From Allomuricauda sp. (GTDB lineage: Bacteria; Bacteroidota; Bacteroidia; Flavobacteriales; Flavobacteriaceae), in contig NZ_JACESV010000002.1 of assembly GCF_013911645.1 (NCBI RefSeq), positions 744,001-808,000 on the forward strand: a stretch of DNA of 64,000 bases, in the 5' to 3' direction. The notes below the pieces were generated by a model. The model worked only from the letters and a program-made list of their open reading frames with translations. It was not told where the DNA came from and ran no database searches. The translations under genes were made by a program, and so were the position numbers. The number at the start of each line of letters is the position of its first letter. The first letter of the stretch is position 1. Of this stretch, positions 1 through 9,031 are shown piece by piece.

Positions 1-162
1 TCAAATTGTATTCATCAAAAGTAGAAGCAAGCAACGGTTATTTTTGAGCTGATTTTACCAATGCCCCTGTAGGATTGGTGCAACTGGCTTTTCAATTGAC
101 AACTCATTTTTCACATTTCAACCAAAAAGAAGTATTCCTACATAAGCCAGTATAAAAACTGA

Positions 163-552
163 TTATTTTTCCATGTTCTTTAATTGGATTCCCAATGCCT
201 TTGTGGATAATTGTACCTCTAAAAGAGAGAGTACCAAGGAAACCATAAGGAACACCAAACTAATACCAAAAATAACATTGGCCCAGACACGCATTTCCAC
301 ATAGATCAAGAACATGGTTACCGCAGCCAACAAAAAACTGATAATTGCAGTTGCCTGCATGTTTTTTATAATGCCCAAACGGGTGCGCAATTGATTGATC
401 TGTTGTTTTAAGGGCTGGGCGGCGGTTTCTTCAAACTGTTTGTGCAATTGTCTGATCAAAGCCGCAATGGCCAAATAACGTGCGTTATAGGCCAACATGG
501 TCAATGAAATGGCAGGAAAAAGGAGTGCGGGAATACTTAGGTTGAGCTGCAT
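163..552 (-). CDS. DUF2721 family membrane protein
   Basis: The 129-residue protein starts at ATG (550-552) and matches the DUF2721 pattern: an N-terminal hydrophobic stretch (about residues 7-35, with the LAYNARYLAIAALIRQL signature), a basic/polar loop (36-62), then two hydrophobic helices (about 66-85 and 90-115) and a short charged tail. It is probably an inner-membrane protein with three helices. The family has no established function. It is a single gene, divergent from pepP. The family match is by recalled signature, not by search. Confidence 0.75.
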   Translation of the reverse strand: MQLNLSIPALLFPAISLTMLAYNARYLAIAALIRQLHKQFEETAAQPLKQQINQLRTRLGIIKNMQATAIISFLLAAVTMFLIYVEMRVWANVIFGISLVFLMVSLVLSLLEVQLSTKALGIQLKNMEK

Positions 553-580
553 GTTTTCAATTTGAAATTGAAGGTAAGGA

Positions 581-612
581 TTTGTCTTCGGTAACGCAAT
601 TGGCTACATTTG
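581..612 (+). promoter_or_regulatory. Bacteroidota-type promoter of pepP
   Basis: TTTG at 581-584, a 20-nt spacer and TACATTTG at 605-612 fit the Bacteroidota primary-sigma consensus (TTTG, then TAnnTTTG). It lies about 20 nt upstream of the pepP ATG at 632, so the leader would be short. Confidence 0.6.
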
Positions 613-631
613 GGCAAATCAAATTAAATTT

Positions 632-1924
632 ATGAAATACGCCCAAATAGACAGCAATCTTTTTGTAAAGAACCGTAAGAAATTCATGGCTCAAATGAAG
701 CCGAAAAGCATTGCGGTTTTCAATTCCAATGATATTTATCCGATCGGTGCTGACAGCACTTTACCCTTTGAGCAGGACCGTGATATTTTTTACCTGAGCG
801 GAGCGGACCAAGAGGAGACAATTTTATTGTTGTTCCCCGATGCCATGGATCCAAAGCATAGGGAAATCCTTTTTGTGAGGGAAACCAACGATCATATTGC
901 GGTTTGGGAAGGAGCAAAGCTCACCAAGGAAAAAGCAACCGAAGTATCGGGCATCGAGACCGTTTATTGGCTCACGGAGTTTGATAAAATCTTTTTTGAT
1001 TTGATGACGGAGGCGGACACGATTTATTTCAATACCAACGAGCATTACCGCCAAGCAGTGGAAACCCAAACACGGGAAGCACGGTTTATCGAAAAATGCA
1101 AAAAAGAATATCCAGCGCACCAATGGGCCAAGAGCAACCCTATTTTGCAAAATATTCGTGGTGTAAAAGAACCAGAGGAAATCGAGTTGATGCAAACCGC
1201 CTGCGATATTACCGAAAAAGGGTTCAGAAGAATCTTGGAGTTTGTTAAGCCAGGGGTTTGGGAGCACGAAATTGAAGCAGAATTTTTGCACGAATTTGTT
1301 CGCAACCGTTCCAGAGGTTTTGCATATCCCCCTATTATCGCAGCGGGCAGCAACGCCAATGTACTCCACTATTTGGAAAACAACAAAGAGGTGAATGACG
1401 GGGACATGATTTTGTTGGACCTTGCTGCCGAGTACGCCAACTATTCCAGTGATATGACCCGTACCATTCCTGTAAACGGGAAATTTACCGACAGGCAGAA
1501 ACAAGTGTACAGCGCGGTGCTTCGCGTTAAGAACGAGGCGACAAAAATGTTGGTGCCCGGAACTATTTGGGCCGAGTTCCATAAAGAAGTGGGCAAGCTC
1601 ATGACCTCCGAACTTATAGGTTTGGGCTTGCTGGACAAAGCCGATGTGCAGAACGAAAACCCTGATTGGCCAGCATACAAAAAATACTTTATGCACGGAA
1701 CCAGTCATCACATAGGCCTGAACACCCACGATTATGGTGAGTTGAAAAAACCGATGAAAGCCAATATGGTATTTACGGTAGAACCCGGGATTTATATTCC
1801 AGCCGAAGGAATGGGTGTTCGTCTGGAAGATGATGTTGTAATTCAAGAAAAGGGAGAACCTTTTAACTTAATGAGAAACATTCCCATTGAGATTGAAGAG
1901 ATAGAGGAGTTGATGAATAAATAG
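632..1924 (+). CDS. pepP: Xaa-Pro aminopeptidase (M24B), aminopeptidase P family
   Basis: This 430-residue cytosolic metallopeptidase removes an N-terminal residue preceding proline. The aminopeptidase P N-terminal domain covers about residues 1-135 and the pita-bread M24 catalytic domain about 175-425. Metal ligands are visible in DLAAEYANYSSDMTRTIPV (two Asp), HGTSHHIGLNTHD (His), VEPGIYIP (Glu) and VRLEDDVVI (Glu). The length is normal for bacterial PepP. A good promoter lies just upstream, and a 58-codon ORF follows after 5 nt, perhaps co-transcribed. The family assignment is confident; substrate range is inferred from the family. Confidence 0.93.
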   Translation: MKYAQIDSNLFVKNRKKFMAQMKPKSIAVFNSNDIYPIGADSTLPFEQDRDIFYLSGADQEETILLLFPDAMDPKHREILFVRETNDHIAVWEGAKLTKEKATEVSGIETVYWLTEFDKIFFDLMTEADTIYFNTNEHYRQAVETQTREARFIEKCKKEYPAHQWAKSNPILQNIRGVKEPEEIELMQTACDITEKGFRRILEFVKPGVWEHEIEAEFLHEFVRNRSRGFAYPPIIAAGSNANVLHYLENNKEVNDGDMILLDLAAEYANYSSDMTRTIPVNGKFTDRQKQVYSAVLRVKNEATKMLVPGTIWAEFHKEVGKLMTSELIGLGLLDKADVQNENPDWPAYKKYFMHGTSHHIGLNTHDYGELKKPMKANMVFTVEPGIYIPAEGMGVRLEDDVVIQEKGEPFNLMRNIPIEIEEIEELMNK

Positions 1925-1929
1925 ACCAG

Positions 1930-2106
1930 ATGAAGGTTTTACTGTTTTTAGTACAACAATCAAACATTGAAAAAAAGATGGAGGAAGCTCCCGACAGTGC
2001 CTACGAAATTGGCGTGGTTATCGGGAGCTATCTCCCTTTTGTGGTATTGGCCGCCATCGCTTATGCCATTTTCTACTACACTAAAAAGAACAAGGGTTCG
2101 GAATAA
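1930..2106 (+). CDS. Small single-pass membrane protein (58 aa), unknown function
   Basis: An ATG at 1930, 5 nt after the pepP stop, opens 58 codons ending in TAA at 2104-2106. The product has a polar N-terminal half (acidic around residues 19-26) and one clear membrane helix at about residues 28-50 (many V, L, A, I, F), then a basic tail with two lysine pairs-like residues (TKKNKG). A second in-frame ATG at 1978 would give a 42-residue version. Spacing suggests co-transcription with pepP. I do not recognise a family; the coding call rests on spacing and on the membrane-helix-plus-basic-tail layout. Confidence 0.5.
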   Translation: MKVLLFLVQQSNIEKKMEEAPDSAYEIGVVIGSYLPFVVLAAIAYAIFYYTKKNKGSE

Positions 2107-2177
2107 TTTCCTCGGACCGTGTAACCTGTTTCAATAAAGTACCGTCATACCTTACAAATCAAAAAATGTAAGGTAAA

Positions 2178-3272
2178 ATGAAAAACGGACTAAATACGAG
2201 GCTTCGACGGTTTCTGTTGATTGCTTTTATAGTAGGGCTTCAACCCTTGCTGAACGCACAGGACTTAGAAATCCAGATAGACGATAAGCTTAAAGAAAAA
2301 TTTGCCGAAAACGGACCTGGTTCTGTTTTTTTGGTGGCAAAAAAGGGCAATGTCATTTACAAAAAAGCGTTTGGTTTGGCCAACCTTGAACTTCAAGTGC
2401 CAATGGAAACCAACAATGTCTTCGAAATCGGTTCCATGACCAAACAATTTACTGCTGTTTCCATTTTAATGTTGATGGAAGAGGGAAAGTTGCAATTGGA
2501 TGATGAGGTAACCGAATACATTCCCGATTATCCCACACGCGGCCATGTAATCACCATTCACCACTTATTGAACCATACTTCAGGAATAAAAAGCTTTACA
2601 AGCGTAAAAGGGCTCAACGCCATAGCGAACAATAACATGGAACCGTTGGAGATGATTGATTTTTTTAAGAACGAGCCCATGGACTTTCATCCCGGAGAAA
2701 AATTTAAATACAACAATTCGGGCTATATCATTTTAGGCTATATCATTGAAAAAACATCGGGTATGGAGTATGCCGATTTTGTGGAAAAGCATATTTTCAA
2801 AAAGCTGGGAATGTCGTCGTCCTATTATGCAAGACGTTCAAAAGTGATACCGAACAGAGCTTCCGGCTATCATAAAAGAGAAGACTATATCAACGCTAGG
2901 CATATCAATTATTCCATTCCTTTTGCATCGGGATCCTTAATGTCCACTGTGGATGATATGTTAAAGTGGGAACAAGCGATCAAGAACCATATATTGCTCA
3001 GTAAGGAAAGCACAAGAAAGGTTTTTACGAATTATACCTTGAACAATGGGGAACTGACCAATTATGGCTATGGGTGGCATGTCAAAACCATGAATGGCAG
3101 CAAGAGTCTTGAACACGGAGGCTCTATTTTTGGGTTTAAATCCATGGGGGTTTATTTGCCCGAAGAGGATATTTATGTAATAGGCCTAAGTAATTGCGAT
3201 TGTAACTCACCCACAAAAATCACACGTGAAATAGCTGAAATGATTTTGAACAACAACGATTTTGGTAGGTGA
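2178..3272 (+). CDS. Exported serine hydrolase, class C beta-lactamase fold
   Basis: The 364-residue protein has an N-terminal signal peptide (about residues 1-28, basic start, hydrophobic core, ending LLNAQ). The penicillin-binding/class C catalytic motifs are present: SMTK at 86-89 (nucleophile Ser86, Lys89), YNN at 178-180 and HGG at 313-315. Such proteins act in the periplasm as D-aminopeptidases, esterases or beta-lactamase-like enzymes; the actual substrate cannot be read from sequence. It stands alone on the plus strand, 61 nt before the next gene. A second member of the same broad family lies at 25146-26453. Confidence 0.88.
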   Translation: MKNGLNTRLRRFLLIAFIVGLQPLLNAQDLEIQIDDKLKEKFAENGPGSVFLVAKKGNVIYKKAFGLANLELQVPMETNNVFEIGSMTKQFTAVSILMLMEEGKLQLDDEVTEYIPDYPTRGHVITIHHLLNHTSGIKSFTSVKGLNAIANNNMEPLEMIDFFKNEPMDFHPGEKFKYNNSGYIILGYIIEKTSGMEYADFVEKHIFKKLGMSSSYYARRSKVIPNRASGYHKREDYINARHINYSIPFASGSLMSTVDDMLKWEQAIKNHILLSKESTRKVFTNYTLNNGELTNYGYGWHVKTMNGSKSLEHGGSIFGFKSMGVYLPEEDIYVIGLSNCDCNSPTKITREIAEMILNNNDFGR

Positions 3273-3334
3273 TTGCCAATTTGTTTGATTTTTATCCCGA
3301 AATCTCGGAAATTGGAGAAGTCTAAAAAGAAAGC

Positions 3335-3982
3335 ATGCCTAAGACGTTTCCAAAGATTCAGGATAAAAAACTCTACCGGACCGCCTTTGCCCTGGCCCTG
3401 TTCACTATCTTTTACAACATTGCCGAGGGGATTATTTCCACCTATTTGGGTTTTGAAGATGAAAGCCTTGCGCTATTTGGGTTTGGAACCGATAGCTTTA
3501 TCGAGGTGATTTCTGGACTGGGCATTGCCCACATGGTTTTGCGCATCCAAAAGAATCCGGACAGCAATCGCGACAATTTTGAGCGAACCGCCCTAAGGGT
3601 TACAGGGGTGGCTTTTTATCTTTTGGTGGTTGGATTGGTTATTTCCAGCAGTTATAATATTTGGACGGGGCATAAACCGCTGACGACCTTTTGGGGCGTC
3701 ATCATTTCAGCAATATCCATTCTTGTAATGTGGATTTTGGTTTGGTGGAAACGCAAAGTGGGTCGTAAACTGAATTCAGCACCTATCTTGGCCGATGCCA
3801 ATTGCACACTGGTCTGCGTGTATATGTCCATCATCTTACTGGTGAGCAGTGGGATCTACGAACTTTTTAAGATTCCTTATATTGATAGTATCGGTACTTT
3901 GGGATTGGCCTATTTTGCTTTTTCCGAAGGAAAGGAATGTTTTGAAAAGGCACGCAGTAATAAACACTGTGCCTGCGATTAG
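3335..3982 (+). CDS. Cation-transporter-like integral membrane protein
   Basis: The 215-residue protein has about five to six hydrophobic helices (roughly 15-40, 48-68, 85-108, 118-142, 160-180, 185-200). Two half-repeats carry acidic motifs, GFGTDSFIEV near 50-59 and APILADANCTLV near 150-161, that resemble the metal-site helices of cation diffusion facilitators. The usual soluble C-terminal domain is missing. The C-terminus is Cys/His rich (NKHCACD), a possible metal-binding tail. I infer a divergent or minimal CDF-type transporter; metal and direction are unknown. A longer overlapping frame at 3273-3509 is not supported. Confidence 0.6.
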   Translation: MPKTFPKIQDKKLYRTAFALALFTIFYNIAEGIISTYLGFEDESLALFGFGTDSFIEVISGLGIAHMVLRIQKNPDSNRDNFERTALRVTGVAFYLLVVGLVISSSYNIWTGHKPLTTFWGVIISAISILVMWILVWWKRKVGRKLNSAPILADANCTLVCVYMSIILLVSSGIYELFKIPYIDSIGTLGLAYFAFSEGKECFEKARSNKHCACD

Positions 3983-4180
3983 AAAAGTATTTCAATTTGT
4001 GAAACACCTTGAAGATATAAAACTTATCTGACAATCCTTTTTGGAATGTCGTTAAGAAATGTAATAAATCATTTGTTTTTAACTGTCCTATTAAATTCCA
4101 AATAGAACATTTAAAAATACTTTTTTGGAGGCTATCCAAAAAAATATTTTTCTTTACGCAGAACCCAAATCCACCTAACC

Positions 4181-4960
4181 ATGAATAAACTTGAAAAAGC
4201 AAGACAAGCAATTTTAGATTATCCGCTCGAGGAGTATTTTGACACTATTGGTATAGACGCTTCAGACTATATATTTTCGAAGGAAAATATTTCAGAAGGT
4301 TTGCAATTCTGCATTGATGTGGTACATGATAAAGTAGTTGATGAATTCGATATCCCCATAGGTTCATCAAAGAGTAAAGGGATTCCTCACCTGCCAAAAA
4401 ATATAAATACAGCTATTTTTGAGGGCTACCAGTTTTTGGTTCAATTTAATTTTGAGGAATTAAAACCTTATGATATTTTTGGTCTTTTCCCCCAAACAGG
4501 CATTTTATATCTATTTTTTGATTCGGATAATGTTTCTGCCAAGGCTTTATATTTTAAAGGAGAGGTTAACCAGTTACAATTGTTGGAAACGGTTGGTGAT
4601 AAAAAAGGGTTATCAAAAATAACTTTTGAGGCTGGATTTACATATGGCAATTGGGATGAGAGGCATGAAATAACTAAAGTTATGCCAAATGGATTGAATG
4701 AAATGCTTACCAATATCTTTGGTTTTCCACTGTTAAATCCATTACGCCATAATTTTGAAAAGGAAATATCCGGCAATATTTTAGGAAAGCCCACATTTTT
4801 GTTAGATGATGACGAATATGAAAATCCATATTATTTGGACGACTATATTTTGTTATACGACTATTGTTTTGGTGACAATTACCTCCATTTTTGGATTGCC
4901 CCTGATAATTTAAAAAAACGTGATTTTTACAGGATTGAGGTAACAGTCTCTGTTGGGTGA
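4181..4960 (+). CDS. DUF1963 (YwqG-type) family protein
   Basis: The 259-residue soluble protein shows the DUF1963 layout: a glycine/proline stretch SKSKGIPHLPKN near 64-75, then FLVQFNFEEL near 86-95, a beta-rich middle (TGILYLFFDSD) and a C-terminal LHFWIAPDNLKKRDFYRIEV segment. YwqG-like proteins are often read as antitoxin/immunity or SMI1-like accessory proteins, but function is not established. The gene and its 200-nt leader are clearly AT-richer than neighbours, with frequent ATA and TTA codons, which suggests later acquisition. It is followed after 27 nt by a methyltransferase gene. Confidence 0.75.
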   Translation: MNKLEKARQAILDYPLEEYFDTIGIDASDYIFSKENISEGLQFCIDVVHDKVVDEFDIPIGSSKSKGIPHLPKNINTAIFEGYQFLVQFNFEELKPYDIFGLFPQTGILYLFFDSDNVSAKALYFKGEVNQLQLLETVGDKKGLSKITFEAGFTYGNWDERHEITKVMPNGLNEMLTNIFGFPLLNPLRHNFEKEISGNILGKPTFLLDDDEYENPYYLDDYILLYDYCFGDNYLHFWIAPDNLKKRDFYRIEVTVSVG

Positions 4961-4987
4961 TAAAGAGCAAAAATTTAAATAGGTTAT

Positions 4988-5596
4988 ATGGATAGAAAAA
5001 ATCATTGGGAAACCGTTTACGAAACCAAGAATCCAGATCAGGTAAGTTGGACCCAGGAAGTACCGCAGACCTCTCTGGATTTTATTCATTTTTTTAAACT
5101 GGACAAAACTGCCAAAATTATTGATGTGGGCGGTGGTGATAGTAAATTGGTGGATTTTCTGTTGGATGAAGGTTTCGAAAACATTACCGTGCTCGATATT
5201 TCGGGCAAAGCCATGGAAAGAGCCAAAAAAAGGTTGGGAAATAGGGCGCAAAAGGTAAAATGGATTGAAAGTGACATCACCGAATTTGAATCCAAGGAAA
5301 CTTATGATCTTTGGCACGATCGCGCAGCCTTTCATTTTTTGACATCCCCTGAGCAGATACAAACCTATGTGGAATTGACCCAAAAAGCTGTTGCCAGCTA
5401 TATGATTCTGGGAACCTTCTCCGAAAATGGACCAAAAAAATGTAGTGGTCTCGACATCAAACAATATAATGAAGAGCAAATGGAAACTGTTTTCAAACAT
5501 TTTGAGAAATTGGAATGTAGAACCGAAGACCATACCACGCCTTTTGGCACTACACAGCATTTTATTTTTTGCAGTTTTAAAAGAAAACAAGATTAG
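4988..5596 (+). CDS. Class I SAM-dependent methyltransferase
   Basis: The 202-residue protein carries the class I methyltransferase core: motif I IIDVGGGDSKLVDFLL (about 38-53), motif II ITVLDISGKAMERAKKRL (about 60-77) and a WIESDITEF motif (about 87-95). It has the size of small-molecule methyltransferases of the methyltransf_25/11 type. WHDRAAFHFL is a typical post-motif segment. Substrate is unknown. Its stop codon overlaps the convergent brnQ stop by 4 nt, so the two genes end tail to tail with no spacer. Confidence 0.85.
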   Translation: MDRKNHWETVYETKNPDQVSWTQEVPQTSLDFIHFFKLDKTAKIIDVGGGDSKLVDFLLDEGFENITVLDISGKAMERAKKRLGNRAQKVKWIESDITEFESKETYDLWHDRAAFHFLTSPEQIQTYVELTQKAVASYMILGTFSENGPKKCSGLDIKQYNEEQMETVFKHFEKLECRTEDHTTPFGTTQHFIFCSFKRKQD

Positions 5597-6900
5597 CTTG
5601 AAGCAGCTGTTTCTTTACTGTTGATGATGTTCGAAACAATAAAGGCAATCAACGCTGGAAGCACCCAGCCCATTTGATGCTGGCTCAACGGAATCCAATC
5701 AACATAAGGAGAAATAAACCCACCAAGGCCGATGCCCCCCAAAAAATCGGGGATACTGAACAGAATGGTCACTCCAATTACCCGTTGAAACACCTTGGGC
5801 GAACCCCATTTTTCAGGGACTACGTTGAGTAAAATCAAAATAATGGTGATGGGGTAAATAAACATGAGCGACGGAACGGCTACGGTAATAATGTAGCCAA
5901 CATCAAACTGACCCACCAACACACCCAAAAGGCAACCCAAAAATGCGGTGATTCGGTATGCTAAAATTGAATCGTTGAACCTTCCTTTGATAAAATCAGA
6001 AGTTCCCGTTACGATTCCTACCGCTGTGGTAAAGCAGGCCAAGCTTACCAAAATACTGAGCAATATATTGGCTGTTTGCCCCAAGGTTTTTGTACTGATT
6101 CCTCTTAGAAGAGCGGTTCTGGAAATATCGGTATCAAAAGCATCCCCGAACAATGCACCTGTAAGGATAAGGCCTCCGTACACGAAGAACAGCCCAATGC
6201 CCGCCCAAAGACCTGCTCTCCCAATAAGTCTCTTTTTTTCTTCAAACGTAGCGGATTTTTCCTTTAGGTTGATGGATATGATGATTACCGCGCCCACTAC
6301 TACAGCTCCGATGGCATCAAACGTTTGATAACCTTCCAAAATTCCAGAACTAAAAGCTTGCTCCATTGTTGATGGTACAAAATCAAAGTCCAATGCAAAG
6401 ACTGCCGTTGCTATCATTATTAATAAAATAATCAAGATGCCTGGGGTTAATAGCTTGCCCAATGCATCCAAAACTTTGGAACGATTGATGACAAAAACAA
6501 ATACCAACATAAAATAGATTAGGCTGGTTAGCAACGATGGAGAATCCCAAAAAGGCTGAATGGCCATTTCATGTGTTACCGATGCAGTCCTGGGCGATGG
6601 CAAAGCGATGGCGATGGCATAAATTAAATAACAGTACACCACACTAAATGTGGGAGAAACTTTTTTGGCAAAATCGAATAATGTACCCTGTAATTTGGCA
6701 TGGGCAATAATACCCAAAATTGGGATAAGAACACCCGAAATGCAAAATCCCAAGGTGACCAACCACCATAAATCCCCTGATTTAAATCCCAATAATGGAG
6801 GCAAGACAAGGTTTCCCGCACCAAAAAAGAGCGAAAAAAGGGCAAAAGATGTAATTATTAAAGATTTCTTGCCGGTAGATTGTTGATAATTTGTTTTCAA
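5593..6900 (-). CDS. brnQ: Branched-chain amino acid:cation symporter (LIVCS family)
   Basis: This 435-residue protein is a BrnQ-type permease importing Leu/Ile/Val with Na+ or H+ across the inner membrane. The N-terminus shows the family signature FALFSLFFGAGNLVLPPLLG (about 15-34), followed by about 12 hydrophobic helices to residue 428. The frame has no ATG; the best start is TTG (6898-6900), which gives the usual short polar leader before helix 1. It is convergent with the methyltransferase gene. An AT-rich 240-nt gap lies upstream. Confidence 0.92.
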   Translation of the reverse strand: MKTNYQQSTGKKSLIITSFALFSLFFGAGNLVLPPLLGFKSGDLWWLVTLGFCISGVLIPILGIIAHAKLQGTLFDFAKKVSPTFSVVYCYLIYAIAIALPSPRTASVTHEMAIQPFWDSPSLLTSLIYFMLVFVFVINRSKVLDALGKLLTPGILIILLIMIATAVFALDFDFVPSTMEQAFSSGILEGYQTFDAIGAVVVGAVIIISINLKEKSATFEEKKRLIGRAGLWAGIGLFFVYGGLILTGALFGDAFDTDISRTALLRGISTKTLGQTANILLSILVSLACFTTAVGIVTGTSDFIKGRFNDSILAYRITAFLGCLLGVLVGQFDVGYIITVAVPSLMFIYPITIILILLNVVPEKWGSPKVFQRVIGVTILFSIPDFLGGIGLGGFISPYVDWIPLSQHQMGWVLPALIAFIVSNIINSKETAASS

Positions 6901-7143
6901 TATGGTATATTACAAAAGCGTTTTTGAGCGAAAAAAGATAGCTTTTTGTCGATTTTATTGCATTTCATCGAAAAAAATACTTTGTCGACGCAATCGTAAA
7001 ATAAAAAGTTATCAACACTCGTTCCTATTAAAAGTTGAACCACTTAAAAATATTTTTATAACACAAAATTACTATTCACCAATTTAAGCATTTTCGAAGC
7101 TCCATATCGTAAATCATTGCTTTTCTCCAAACAAAACCAGCTT

Positions 7144-7398
7144 ATGAAAACAACTACTACACAGCATGGCAACAAATTCTCTTCTTTCTTTTGCAGTCTG
7201 TTCGGGCACCATTACACGGTTTCCAAAAAAGTGACCCAACACATAAAAGAATACAAATGTATTCATTGCCAAAAACAGGTTACTACAGATGTTACTGGCA
7301 AACTTTCTGCGCTGACTCCGCAAATGCAAGAGATCAACAGTACATTGGAAGATATGTACCGAAAACGAAAAAGTAGGGTAGTGCACCAAGTGGCATAA
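7144..7398 (+). CDS. Small zinc-ribbon-like protein, unknown function
   Basis: Starting at ATG 7144 the product has 84 residues; a longer TTG-start form (7117) is less likely. It has Cys17 and the pair His22-His23 in FFCSLFGHHY, then Cys39-x2-Cys42 in YKCIHCQK, so a single C/H-x-x-C zinc site is plausible. The rest is basic and polar. Proteins of this kind recur in Flavobacteriia as conserved hypotheticals. It stands alone, 240 nt upstream of brnQ in divergent orientation, with a repeat element downstream. Confidence 0.6.
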   Translation: MKTTTTQHGNKFSSFFCSLFGHHYTVSKKVTQHIKEYKCIHCQKQVTTDVTGKLSALTPQMQEINSTLEDMYRKRKSRVVHQVA

Positions 7399-7569
7399 CC
7401 CTTTTTTATTTTAGAAAAGGCCCAAGTCTTATCCCGGAAACTTAAGTAATTGCCTACTGCTAATGGTTGCGTGCCCCAATGCCATGATGTAGGGATGCCC
7501 TTGATTTTCGGGATTTTTTTATTATCCAGTGAAAGATTAAAATCAGTTTCCGAGATTTTTGAGATTGTA

Positions 7570-7690
7570 TTGTCATTCCGCACGTATGTTGAGCGCCCGC
7601 CTGCCGGACGGGCAGGCAGTCGAAGTACGATGCGGAAACCATAAAAATATATCTGCGTTTAATGGATTCCAGCTTTCGCAGGAATGACAA
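7570..7690. repeat. Dispersed TIR element, long variant
   Basis: Exact 10-bp terminal inverted repeats TTGTCATTCC (7570-7579) and GGAATGACAA (7681-7690) bound this element. An inner arm (TTCCGCA / TGCGGAA) and a GC-rich hairpin at 7599-7617 (GCCTGCC / GGCAGGC) lie inside. The 7583-7630 block recurs inverted at 30851-30897. Together with plain AT-rich sequence it accounts for the whole gap between 7399 and 7730, where I see no gene. Confidence 0.75.
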
Positions 7691-7730
7691 GCCGTTTTTT
7701 CAAAACCAACAATTTTCTAGCTATGGTGTT

Positions 7731-8783
7731 TTATTTTGGTTCATGGAATGAATTCCATCCCTGAGCCGTAATCAGAATTTTGGTCTCTGCCCTTGTAATC
7801 AGGTGGACGCCTTCGCTCTTTTCGGTCATGTGGCCGATTACCGTTAGGTTCGGGTTCCCTTTTATTTTTGGAAAATCTGCTTGATCTATGGTGAACAATA
7901 GTTCGTAATCTTCCCCGCCGCTCATGGCAATCATGGTGCTGTCCATTTTAAACTCTTCGGACGCGGAAATCACCGTGGGATCCAACGGAATTTTTTCCTC
8001 AAAAACATTACAGCCAATGTCACTGTGCTTGCACAAATGCATTACTTCGGAAGATAGTCCATCACTAATGTCGATCATAGAGGTTGGTTTTACTTCCAGC
8101 TTTTTGAGCAAATCCACAATATCCTTTCGGGCTTCGGGCTTCAACTGTCGTTCCACAATATAGGAATAAGGCTCCAGGTCGGGTTGACTGTTGGGGTTAA
8201 CTTTAAAGACTTCTTTTTCGCGTTCCAGTACTTGTAGCCCCAAATAAGCGCCGCCCAAATCACCGGTAACTACTAGCAAATCATTAGGCTTGCTTCCTTT
8301 TCGGTAAACGATGTCGCTTTCATTGGCAGCTCCAAGGGCAGTAACGCTAACAATCATTCCCCTGGTGGAAGAGGTTGTGTCTCCACCGACCAGATCAACA
8401 TTGTACAGTTTGCAGGCCAAGGCCACACCTTCATAAAATTCTTCCAGTGCCTCCAAAGGAAACCTATTGGAAATGGCCAGTGAAACGGTAAGCTGTGTGG
8501 CCAAGGCGTTCATGGCATAAATGTCCGATAGGTTCACCATCACGGATTTGTACCCCAAATGCTTTAGAGGCATATAGCTCAAATCAAAATGAACACCCTC
8601 AACCAACATATCGGTGGATACAATGGTTTTTTTTCCATTGTAGTCCATTACCGCAGCATCATCACCAACCCCGATCAAGGATGAGGGTTGATTGAGTTTA
8701 AAGTTTTTGGTAAGGTGGTCGATCAGGCCAAATTCACCCAATTCTTCCAAAGAGGTACGTTCTTGATTCTTGTCTTCTAGCAT
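7731..8783 (-). CDS. thiL: Thiamine-monophosphate kinase
   Basis: ThiL phosphorylates thiamine monophosphate to thiamine diphosphate with ATP in the cytosol. I chose the ATG at 8781-8783 (350 residues), since homologues begin near LEELGEFGLIDHL; an upstream ATG at 8846 would add 21 residues unlike the family. Visible motifs: GVGDDAAVMDY (N-terminal ATP/Mg site), VSTDMLVEGVHFDLSYM, YKSVMVNLSDIYAMNA, VDLVGGDTTSS and the C-terminal SGGEDYELLFT. The length is normal. It is a single gene, divergent from the suf run. Confidence 0.93.
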   Translation of the reverse strand: MLEDKNQERTSLEELGEFGLIDHLTKNFKLNQPSSLIGVGDDAAVMDYNGKKTIVSTDMLVEGVHFDLSYMPLKHLGYKSVMVNLSDIYAMNALATQLTVSLAISNRFPLEALEEFYEGVALACKLYNVDLVGGDTTSSTRGMIVSVTALGAANESDIVYRKGSKPNDLLVVTGDLGGAYLGLQVLEREKEVFKVNPNSQPDLEPYSYIVERQLKPEARKDIVDLLKKLEVKPTSMIDISDGLSSEVMHLCKHSDIGCNVFEEKIPLDPTVISASEEFKMDSTMIAMSGGEDYELLFTIDQADFPKIKGNPNLTVIGHMTEKSEGVHLITRAETKILITAQGWNSFHEPK

Positions 8784-8966
8784 TTTGCAAAAATAATGAG
8801 GATAATCGTAAAATCTGGTGTCGAAAGGAACATAAAATTTTTTCATGGGAAATCAAGTTAAAAAAACAAGGAAAACCATGGGATTTCAAGCTATACAGGC
8901 TTTGTGGCCAAACAGGTCGGTTTTCCATAAGAAACACCTATGGAATCATTCGTTATAATAATGTTA

Positions 8967-9003
8967 GTTGCCATGGTAAAACCCTACATATACAGTATAT
9001 TTG
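8967..9003 (+). promoter_or_regulatory. Candidate promoter of the suf run
   Basis: TATATTTG at 8996-9003 is a good match to the Bacteroidota -7 element and lies 28 nt before the sufA ATG. The -33 element is weak: GTTG at 8967-8970 with a 25-nt spacer. I see no clear Fe-S regulator operator in the 250-nt gap. Confidence 0.35.
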
Positions 9004-9031
9004 TGGGCTATTTAGATTAAATTCAAGTAAG

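Noticed and set aside
824-1846. A long minus-strand reading frame (340 codons) inside pepP
   Set aside because: It lies entirely antisense to a well-supported aminopeptidase with intact metal motifs, has no recognisable domain and reads as a codon-usage shadow.
2178-3272. Calling the serine hydrolases true beta-lactamases
   Set aside because: The SxxK/YxN motifs are shared with esterases and peptidases, so drug resistance cannot be claimed from them.
3273-3509. A 78-codon plus frame overlapping the start of the cation-transporter-like gene
   Set aside because: It uses a different frame of the same DNA, and the 3335 frame has clear membrane helices and motif support.
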